11,626 nucleotides of DNA from Oscillospiraceae bacterium. GTDB lineage: Bacteria; Bacillota_A; Clostridia; Oscillospirales; CAG-272. Below the pieces are notes generated by a model. It made no database searches. It had not been told where the DNA came from and saw only the letters and a list, made by a program, of their open reading frames with translations. The DNA is taken from assembly GCA_015064195.1 (NCBI GenBank), contig SVSO01000081.1, positions 1-11,626 on the forward strand, in the 5' to 3' direction. How positions within the stretch are numbered: the stretch's first letter is position 1; each line of letters opens with the position of its first letter. A program made the position numbers and the translations under genes. This document shows positions 6,566 through 11,626 of this stretch, in pieces.

Positions 6566-8278
6566 ATGTCTGAACTGTTAAAAATTGTATCCTCCCAGTA
6601 CAAGCATCTGCCCGGACGCACCGAGGCAGATATCGAGCCGCGCGTCATTTCCGGCGGTTCGATGATGAAAAACGAGCCGTTCTCTTTTCAGGCGCTTTAC
6701 CGTGTGCCGGACAATTTCCCCTTCTGCCAGGCCGTCAGTGTCGTGGCGGAAACCGAGCTTCCCATCGCCGCGTGGCGGGTGGATTACACTGCGCTGACCA
6801 GCGTCGCCAATCCGAATCATGAGCCGGGCTACGAATCGGACGCACCGGGACTTTTCCCCGACATTCTCATGCCCCGCCCCGCAAATCCCGAGCTTGTGCA
6901 GCTGAATGCGCCCTACAACTATCTTAACTTTGAGAAAGACACGGACAATCTCTTAAACGCCACCAACACCGATTTCCAGTCGGTATGGTTCACGATCAAT
7001 CCTGACAGCGAAGCACTGCAGGCGGGCGAATACAAAATCCGCATTCTGCTGAAGAATCTGAAGGATCTCTCGCTCCTTGCCGAGGAGACGATCACCATCC
7101 GCATCATCGATGCAGAGCTGCCGCCGCAGGATTCCTACTACACCAACTGGTTCTACGAGGACTGCATCGTCGATCTCTTCAACGTGGAGCTTTACAGCGA
7201 CAGATTCTACGAGATCTTTGACCAGTACATCAAAAACATGACCCGCCACCGTCAGAATACGCTGCTTCTGCCCGCATTCACGCCGCCGCTCGACACACCC
7301 GTCGGCACCGAGCGCATGAATGTGCAGCTGACGGACATCGAAAAAACTGCGGACGGCTGGAAGTTCGGCTTTGAGAAAATGCGCCGCTTCGTTCGTCACG
7401 CGGAAAAATGCGGCATCCGATATTTTGAGCATTGTCATCTCTTCTCCCAGTGGGGCGCGAAGAATGCCCCCAACATTTATGATGTCACCGGTGAGCGAAT
7501 CTTCGGCTTTGATACCGATGCGGCAGGCGAGGCGTACAAGGGCTTCATCCGGCAGTACCTGACGGAATTCCTGCAGTTTGCGCGGGAGGAGGGCATCGCA
7601 GATCGTCTGCTCTTCCACATCTCCGATGAGCCGACGATTGACCATCTGGAATCCTACCGCATCGCCCATGACAGCGTAGCGGATCTGATCAGGGGATATC
7701 CCATCGCCGATGCCATGTCACACCTCGAATACTACACCGAGGGGCTGGTCGATCATCCCATCGCCAATATCGCCCATGCGGACGACTTCGACGGCAAGTG
7801 CCCCACCTTTTGGGTGTACTACACCGGCGGTACTTACGAAAAGCTGTGTTCCAACCGCCTCATCTCCAATACAGCGGCACAGACCCGCGTGCTGGGCGTG
7901 GAAATGTACCGCTACAAGGCGCTCGGTTTCCTGCAGTGGGCGTACAACTTCTACTACGATCGTCTCTCGGCAGGCTGCTGCGATCCCAAATGTGCGCCCA
8001 ACTTCTACAAGATGTATCCCGGCGTGACCTATCTCTGTTATCCCGTGCTGGCGCGCGGCGGCTGCTATGTCGTGCCGTCCATCCGCGAAAAGCTGATGGC
8101 CGAAGCCTTCGACGACCTGCGCGCACTCAAGCTGCTGGAATCGAAGATCGGCCGCGAGGCGGTGCTGAAGCTCTGCGAAGCAAAGCTGGGCGAGCTCTCA
8201 TACAAGACCATTCCCGAATCGGACGCGCTGTATGAGCTGCGGGAAATCATCAACGAGCAAATTAAAAATCAAATATAA
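6566..8278 (+). CDS. GH123/DUF4091-type glycoside hydrolase, cytoplasmic
   Basis: The 570-residue protein has the layout of the DUF4091/GH123 family: an N-terminal beta-sandwich (about 1-185), then a TIM-barrel-like catalytic domain. HISDEP at residues 351-356 supplies the adjacent Asp354-Glu355 pair expected of GH123, where a neighbouring Asp and Glu support substrate-assisted cleavage through the N-acetyl group. Aromatic-rich GFLQWAYNFYYD (454-465) would line the sugar pocket. Known GH123 enzymes are beta-N-acetylgalactosaminidases, so a terminal beta-linked HexNAc is the expected substrate; many DUF4091 proteins are untested. There is no signal peptide, so it would act on imported oligosaccharides. 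It starts 2 bases after the nagA-like stop, and GAGGTG at 6555-6560 inside the previous gene serves as its ribosome binding site. Confidence 0.8.
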   Translation: MSELLKIVSSQYKHLPGRTEADIEPRVISGGSMMKNEPFSFQALYRVPDNFPFCQAVSVVAETELPIAAWRVDYTALTSVANPNHEPGYESDAPGLFPDILMPRPANPELVQLNAPYNYLNFEKDTDNLLNATNTDFQSVWFTINPDSEALQAGEYKIRILLKNLKDLSLLAEETITIRIIDAELPPQDSYYTNWFYEDCIVDLFNVELYSDRFYEIFDQYIKNMTRHRQNTLLLPAFTPPLDTPVGTERMNVQLTDIEKTADGWKFGFEKMRRFVRHAEKCGIRYFEHCHLFSQWGAKNAPNIYDVTGERIFGFDTDAAGEAYKGFIRQYLTEFLQFAREEGIADRLLFHISDEPTIDHLESYRIAHDSVADLIRGYPIADAMSHLEYYTEGLVDHPIANIAHADDFDGKCPTFWVYYTGGTYEKLCSNRLISNTAAQTRVLGVEMYRYKALGFLQWAYNFYYDRLSAGCCDPKCAPNFYKMYPGVTYLCYPVLARGGCYVVPSIREKLMAEAFDDLRALKLLESKIGREAVLKLCEAKLGELSYKTIPESDALYELREIINEQIKNQI

Positions 8279-8295
8279 TTCAGGAGGAAAATCAA

Positions 8296-9708
8296 ATGAG
8301 AGTCAACAACAAACGCGCAATTTCCCTCATGCTTCTCGCCGCTCTGATGGCAGCTGTCGGCTGCGGCACACAGCCTTCGGATGCCCCTGTCACATCGGAT
8401 GACACCACATCCGATGTGACGACGGATATTTACGCCGGCATTCCCACCGGAGATTTCGGCGGCGAGACCTTCAGCATTCTCAATTCCAACTACGACTGGG
8501 CGCTCTTCCAGATGGACGCGGAATCCCAGAACGGCGAAATTTTGAACGATGCGGTGTTTGAACGCAATGTCGCCGTCGAGGAGCGGCTGAACATCAAGCT
8601 GGAGATCGACGAGAGCGGATATTATGAGAACACGGCGGATACACTGAACACCCTCATCCTTGCGCAGGATGACGTGTGGGATGCTGCCTATGTACCGGTC
8701 ATGCATGCGGCTCCCAGTGCAGCGGAGGGGTACTATCTCAACCTTTATGACATCGACGCGCTGAATTTTGAGGAGGCGTGGTGGAACCAGCGTTCGATCC
8801 CCTACTATGAGCTGAATGGCAAGCTGTTCTGGGCACACGGCGATGCTCAGATCAACTATTTCGACTGTCTGTGGGTGCTGATGTTCAATCAGAAGCTCAT
8901 TGACGATCTCCAGATGGAGAATCCCTACGACCTCGTAGCCAGCGGCAAATGGACGCTGGATAAATTTGAAAAGATGGTGACGGATGCTTCCATGGATCTC
9001 AACTCCGACAGCATCTACAACGAGGAGGATCGCATGGGGCTTGCGACTCACAGCGGCTCTGCTTTCGGATTCCTGCACGGTGTCGGTGAAACGGCCATCG
9101 GCGTTGTGGATGGTGTTCCCACCATCAGCCCGCTGACTGAACGCATGATCGGCGCAGTTGAGAAGCTTCAGGGAATCCTCACTTCCAAATACGTGCGCAT
9201 GAAGGCGGATACGGTTAAGACGGAGATGTTCGCTTCCGATAAGCTGCTCTTCCTCGGCGAAACGCTGGGCAATGCCTCTGCGCTCCGTGAAATGATCGCT
9301 GATTTCGGCATCCTTCCATTCCCCAAATATGATGAAGCACAGACAAGCTACGGCAGCTATATGTCGCCGGCTGCACTGGGAATGTTCATCCCTGTCACTG
9401 TCTCCGATCAGGAGCGCTCCGGTATCGTCATGGAATGCATGAACGCGCTGTCCCATGAGACGGTCAGACCCGCATATTACGACATTGTTCTCGGCGAGAA
9501 AAATCTGCGCGATGAGGCATCCCGCTCCACGCTTGATACACTGTTTGAGAGCGCTGAATGTGAGCTGGCATACGTGTATGGATGGGGTAACTACCGGCAG
9601 ACCATGGCATCGGTGATCACTTCCGATTCGCCCATCGCATCCAAGCTGGAATCTGTCCGCGAGGCAACGCAGACGGCAATGGATGTTTTTATGGCAAATA
9701 TGAAATAG
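8296..9708 (+). CDS. Extracellular sugar-binding lipoprotein, ABC transporter family 1
   Basis: The 470-residue protein starts with a lipoprotein signal peptide: basic residues Arg2, Lys6 and Arg7, a hydrophobic core, then lipobox AVGC ending at Cys23, the predicted lipidation site. A Ser/Thr/Asp-rich linker (about 28-44) tethers the binding domain to the membrane. The rest resembles family 1 solute-binding proteins (VFERNVAVEERLNIKLE, VLMFNQKLIDDL, ASGKWTLDKFEKM, GILPFPKYDEAQTSYGSY), which deliver oligosaccharides to ABC permeases. No permease or ATPase gene lies nearby, so it must use components encoded elsewhere. AGGAGG lies 8 bases before the ATG, 17 bases after the glycosidase stop. A strong hairpin lies inside its linker codons. 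The ligand is probably the glycan cleaved by the GH123-like enzyme. Confidence 0.9.
   Translation: MRVNNKRAISLMLLAALMAAVGCGTQPSDAPVTSDDTTSDVTTDIYAGIPTGDFGGETFSILNSNYDWALFQMDAESQNGEILNDAVFERNVAVEERLNIKLEIDESGYYENTADTLNTLILAQDDVWDAAYVPVMHAAPSAAEGYYLNLYDIDALNFEEAWWNQRSIPYYELNGKLFWAHGDAQINYFDCLWVLMFNQKLIDDLQMENPYDLVASGKWTLDKFEKMVTDASMDLNSDSIYNEEDRMGLATHSGSAFGFLHGVGETAIGVVDGVPTISPLTERMIGAVEKLQGILTSKYVRMKADTVKTEMFASDKLLFLGETLGNASALREMIADFGILPFPKYDEAQTSYGSYMSPAALGMFIPVTVSDQERSGIVMECMNALSHETVRPAYYDIVLGEKNLRDEASRSTLDTLFESAECELAYVYGWGNYRQTMASVITSDSPIASKLESVREATQTAMDVFMANMK
8389..8420. repeat. Perfect 13-bp inverted repeat inside the lipoprotein linker codons
   Basis: GTCACATCGGATG (8389-8401) is the exact reverse complement of CATCCGATGTGAC (8408-8420), with a 6-base ACACCA loop. 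It lies about 95 bases into the solute-binding protein gene and encodes part of the Ser/Thr/Asp linker after the signal peptide. No T-run follows, so it is not an intrinsic terminator. An RNA-stability or translational-pause element is possible. Confidence 0.6.
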
Positions 9709-9736
9709 AAAAGCAGCGGACAAGGAGGTAATTACT

Positions 9737-10867
9737 ATGTATCGTATCGGAATCATCGGCTGCGGCAGACGCATGAGCAGTGTCTATCCGCATCTCATTC
9801 ATAACCATGCTGACATATGCATCGCGGCAGTCGCCGACCCGCGCACGGACGATATGCGCGCAAAATTCGACGGGCAGGATGTACACATCTACGCCGACAC
9901 CGAAAGCATGATGGCAAACGAAACGCTTGACGCCGTCATGATCGGCACCCGCTGCTCGCTCCACACGCCCATGGCACTCATCGCGGGAAAATCCGGCCTG
10001 CCCATGTTCCTTGAAAAGCCGGTCTCCACCTCGTGGGAGCAGCTTCATTCGCTGGAATCGCTGATGCCGCTGAGCGACAGAATCGTCGTATCCTTTCCCC
10101 TGCGCCGCTCCGCCATCGTGGAGCGCGTCAAGGAGATCATCGATGGCGGCTCACTTGGCAGAATCGAGCACGTGCAGGCATGGAACAACGTCAACTACGG
10201 CCGAGGCTACTACCACAAATGGTATCGCGACGACAATGAGACGGGCGGCCTGTTCTTGCAGAAAACTACCCACGACTTCGACTACCTGAACTACATCCTC
10301 GGCGACAATGCACCGGTGCGCATCTGCGCGATGGAATCAAAACAGATCTTTCGGGGCGATATGCCCGCCGGTCAGAAGTGCGCGGATTGCCCGAAGGCGG
10401 CGGAATGCCCCGAGCATCCCGAGAAGGTTCGCGGCTACGGCGGCGGCTCCGGAAACAATCAGGGCGAATGGTGCTGCTTCGCGGTGGATACGGGCAATCA
10501 CGACAGCGGTTCCGCCATCGTGGAATATGCATCCGGTATGCACCTCACCTATTCGCAGAATTTCTTCGTGCGCAAGGACATGGGCAGGCGCGGTGCACGG
10601 TTCATGGGTTACTACGGCTCGGTGGAGTTTGACTTCAACACGGCGTCTCTGCGCGTGGTCTACCACAACCGCGACGAGATCATCACGGAAACCGTCGGTG
10701 CAAAGGGCGGTCATTCCGGCGGCGACGAGCTGCTTATGAACAACTTCGCCGACATCATCCGCGGAAAAGATGTCTCCCGCTCCACGCTGGAGCAGGGCAT
10801 CCTCAGCGCGCGGATGTGCCTGGCAGCGCGAGAATCCGCACAGACAAAGCAGTTTATCACGCTGTAA
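9737..10867 (+). CDS. Gfo/Idh/MocA-family NAD(P)-dependent oxidoreductase
   Basis: The 376-residue protein begins with a Rossmann fold (YRIGIIGCGRRM, residues 2-13) and has the family's EKPVST at 93-98, which contributes the active-site lysine Lys94, and GGLFLQKTTHDFDYLNY at 170-186 with Lys176, His179 and Asp180. Family members oxidise or epimerise sugars and sugar acids; the GH109 glycosidases use the same fold with bound NAD. A cysteine-rich insert, CADC at 215-218, Cys224 and CC at 246-247, could bind zinc or an iron-sulfur cluster. AAGGAGGT lies 7 bases before the ATG and the gap to the lipoprotein gene is 28 bases. As the last gene of the operon it may process the released amino sugar or its partner sugar. 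The exact reaction cannot be assigned. Confidence 0.88.
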   Translation: MYRIGIIGCGRRMSSVYPHLIHNHADICIAAVADPRTDDMRAKFDGQDVHIYADTESMMANETLDAVMIGTRCSLHTPMALIAGKSGLPMFLEKPVSTSWEQLHSLESLMPLSDRIVVSFPLRRSAIVERVKEIIDGGSLGRIEHVQAWNNVNYGRGYYHKWYRDDNETGGLFLQKTTHDFDYLNYILGDNAPVRICAMESKQIFRGDMPAGQKCADCPKAAECPEHPEKVRGYGGGSGNNQGEWCCFAVDTGNHDSGSAIVEYASGMHLTYSQNFFVRKDMGRRGARFMGYYGSVEFDFNTASLRVVYHNRDEIITETVGAKGGHSGGDELLMNNFADIIRGKDVSRSTLEQGILSARMCLAARESAQTKQFITL

Positions 10868-10944
10868 AGCAGACATTGGCGCGGCAGCACCGTGACGGCA
10901 AACGACCCCAAAGCTCAGACAAACTGCAATATCAAGTTGATCGC

Positions 10945-10983
10945 GAATGAGTTCGGTATCGTACCGGACTCATTCCGTTTTTT
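10945..10983 (+). terminator. Intrinsic terminator ending the nag-like operon
   Basis: GAATGAGT (10945-10952) pairs with ACTCATTC (10968-10975), and CGGT pairs with ACCG across a T-G pair, around a 5-base loop. The 13-base-pair stem is followed within 2 bases by TTTTTT (10978-10983). It lies 78 bases after the oxidoreductase stop. Confidence 0.9.
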
Positions 10984-11042
10984 GCGGATGGAGCATTCTA
11001 ATTGACTGCTGTATTCATATAATGGTTGGCAGGAGGTGTTTT

Positions 11043-11237
11043 ATGCTTCATCAAACGAGCTATACGAAAAACAGACAGACACTCCTCATTGAGCGAGAAT
11101 TCGGGAATACAAAACCTCTGTCGGAAATCCTGTATGAATATGTATGCGAGCAAAACCTGACTCCCGGCCGGCCTGACGGCAGCAAAGGATGGTATACGGA
11201 TGATGACATACCTGCTGCTTCCGAAAAAGAGGTCTGA
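11043..11237 (+). CDS. Small hypothetical protein next to the serine recombinase
   Basis: This 64-residue protein was not recognised. I chose the ATG at 11043 because AGGAGGTG (11031-11038) lies 4 bases upstream; an upstream in-frame ATG at 10947 falls within the preceding terminator. The protein is hydrophilic and has no signal peptide or membrane segment. It has a basic N-terminal half (SYTKNRQTLLIEREFG) and an acidic end (YTDDDIPAASEKEV). Its TGA lies one base before the recombinase ATG, so the two are almost certainly co-expressed. Small genes of this kind often precede large serine recombinases in clostridial mobile elements, where they may be accessory or regulatory; that role is inference. 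Confidence 0.7.
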   Translation: MLHQTSYTKNRQTLLIEREFGNTKPLSEILYEYVCEQNLTPGRPDGSKGWYTDDDIPAASEKEV

Positions 11238-11408
11238 CATGGAAGCAGATCAGAACAATGCCTGCCACAAAACCGCAATATACCTGCGGCTGTCGAAGGA
11301 TGATGACGACAAAAGCGAAAGTGCCAGCATCGCGACCCAGCGCAGCATCCTGCGGGATTTTGCAAAAGCGAATGATTTTACAATTGCCGATGAATATATC
11401 GATGCTTC

Positions 11409-11417
11409 TGATATAAT
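11409..11417 (+). promoter_or_regulatory. Extended -10 promoter element
   Basis: TGATATAAT is a perfect extended -10 box (TG-n-TATAAT). No good -35 hexamer is present at 17 bases, which is normal for this class. Transcription would start near 11424 and run toward the partial gene at 11574. The box partly overlaps the 5' arm of the adjacent hairpin. Confidence 0.5.
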
Positions 11418-11473
11418 AGGACTAAAGCAAAACCCGACAAACGGGCGTCGCTTTAGTCCTATTTTTTCTTTTT
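11415..11473 (+). terminator. Strong intrinsic terminator in the leader of the downstream gene
   Basis: AATAGGACTAAAGC (11415-11428) pairs perfectly with GCTTTAGTCCTATT (11450-11463). The loop holds a smaller CCCG/CGGG stem. T6-C-T5 follows. It would stop read-through from the recombinase side; a transcript starting near 11424 would form only part of the stem. It may be an insulator or part of an attenuator. Confidence 0.75.
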
Positions 11474-11492
11474 CAGCAATTTGAAAAGGATT

Positions 11493-11514
11493 GGAGGTGC
11501 TTCAGATGCGATAA
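11493..11514 (+). promoter_or_regulatory. Two-codon mini-ORF (ATG CGA TAA) with a strong ribosome binding site
   Basis: GGAGGTG (11493-11499) is followed 6 bases later by ATG CGA TAA (11506-11514), encoding Met-Arg only. The spacing is ideal, so ribosomes should load here. The stop codon lies at the foot of the next hairpin, the layout expected of a leader ORF that senses translation. Confidence 0.5.
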
Positions 11515-11550
11515 CGGTGATCAAAGAGTATCCTCTCGATGATCGCCGTT
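11513..11550 (+). promoter_or_regulatory. Leader hairpin with an anti-Shine-Dalgarno loop
   Basis: AACGGTGATCA (11513-11523) pairs with TGATCGCCGTT (11540-11550), 11 base pairs with one G-U pair. The loop contains AGAG-TATC-CTCT. Loop bases TCCTCT (11531-11536) are complementary to AGAGGA (11559-11564), and ATCCTC (11530-11535) to GAGGAT (11563-11568), both in the ribosome binding site of the next gene. Translational attenuation is inferred. Confidence 0.45.
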
Positions 11551-11573
11551 GTACTTTTAGAGGAGGATTCAAG

Positions 11574-11626
11574 ATGGATGAGAATAATATAGCTGAACAC
11601 GAAAACAAGAAAACAACTCTTGATGA
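11574..11626 (+). CDS. Start of an unidentified gene, running off the right edge
   Basis: Only 17 codons and 2 bases are present (MDENNIAEHENKKTTLD), which is too few to identify the product. The start is convincing: AGGAGG at 11561-11566 lies 7 bases before the ATG. The codons are A-rich, unlike the GC-rich operon to the left, consistent with acquired DNA. The hydrophilic, acidic N-terminus shows no signal peptide. The leader (terminator, mini-ORF and hairpin) resembles those of inducible antibiotic-resistance and efflux genes on mobile elements, but that is a guess from architecture. Confidence 0.6.
   Translation, partial: MDENNIAEHENKKTTLD

Larger units (their letters stand above)
11239..11484 (+). 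pseudogene. Large serine recombinase, N-terminal fragment
   Basis: Residues 11-56 match the N-terminal catalytic domain of the large serine recombinases found in clostridial integrative elements: AIYLRLSKDDDD with catalytic Ser19, SIATQRSILRDFA, and DEYIDA where the family continues D-D-G-Y-S-G-T-N. Homology stops at about base 11404; the remaining 27 codons (SDIIGLKQ onward) are translated from a promoter-like sequence and terminator hairpin and look meaningless. A full enzyme has roughly 450-550 residues, so the product would be inactive. AGAGGT lies 5 bases before the ATG at 11239, and the start sits one base after the stop of the small upstream gene. The break implies an insertion or recombination junction that brought in the DNA to the right. 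Confidence 0.82.

Noticed and set aside
8404..8413. The 10-mer ACCACATCCG shared with the AraC promoter at 4388-4397, as a possible common operator
   Set aside because: Dozens of shared 10-mers are expected by chance in a window this size, and the match does not extend to a longer symmetrical site.
8269..9774. A 501-codon open frame on the minus strand opposite the solute-binding protein gene
   Set aside because: It lies entirely antisense to a well-supported lipoprotein gene, has no family-like motifs or ribosome binding site, and reflects codon bias in the GC-rich gene.
11002..11023. TTGACT and TATAAT upstream of the 64-codon gene as a promoter
   Set aside because: The two hexamers are only 10 bases apart, far from the required 16-18, and no suitable -35 box lies at the right distance from TATAAT.
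1..11626. CRISPR arrays, tRNA or rRNA genes, and paired insertion-sequence ends
   Set aside because: I saw no regularly spaced repeats, no cloverleaf-like tRNA sequence, and no transposase gene with flanking inverted repeats.

Overview
The window looks like chromosomal DNA of a Clostridia-type Firmicute, probably a gut Oscillospirales/Ruminococcaceae-like bacterium. The reasons are strong AGGAGG-type ribosome binding sites, AT-rich consensus sigma-A promoters between GC-rich genes, AraC regulators with cupin-like sensor domains, a family 1 solute-binding lipoprotein, and a clostridial-type serine recombinase. No rRNA, tRNA or CRISPR array is visible.

Left part, minus strand (1-2538): a consensus promoter drives an AraC regulator, a 249-residue protein with a possible PD-(D/E)XK-like core and C-terminal winged helix, and an SGNH/GDSL hydrolase that runs off the left edge. 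The genes overlap or nearly touch, so they form one operon. Next (2617-3516) is the C-terminal third of a FeoB ferrous iron transporter without its GTPase half, bounded by two hairpins. A second AraC regulator (3534-4364, minus) follows.

Centre, plus strand (4448-10983): this AraC gene is divergent from a five-gene operon: NagB-like deaminase, NagA-like deacetylase, a cytoplasmic GH123/DUF4091-like glycosidase, an ABC-type sugar-binding lipoprotein, and a Gfo/Idh/MocA oxidoreductase. A strong terminator ends it at 10945-10983. The set suggests uptake of an N-acetylhexosamine-containing glycan, cytoplasmic cleavage, deacetylation and deamination. No ABC permease and no sugar kinase lie in the window. 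The NagB-like protein has lost the residues that hold the 6-phosphate in E. coli NagB, and the NagA-like protein has altered substrate loops. The operon may therefore be a NagA/NagB-type pathway for an unphosphorylated or differently substituted amino sugar. This is the most interesting system in the window.

Right edge (11031-11626): a 64-codon hypothetical gene and a serine recombinase whose coding sequence breaks off about 55 codons in. AT-richer DNA follows, carrying an extended -10 box, a strong terminator hairpin, a two-codon mini-ORF (ATG CGA TAA) with an excellent ribosome binding site, a second hairpin whose loop can pair with the next ribosome binding site, and the first 17 codons of an unidentified gene. 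This resembles an attenuator leader on a mobile cargo gene inserted into, or joined to, the recombinase gene.
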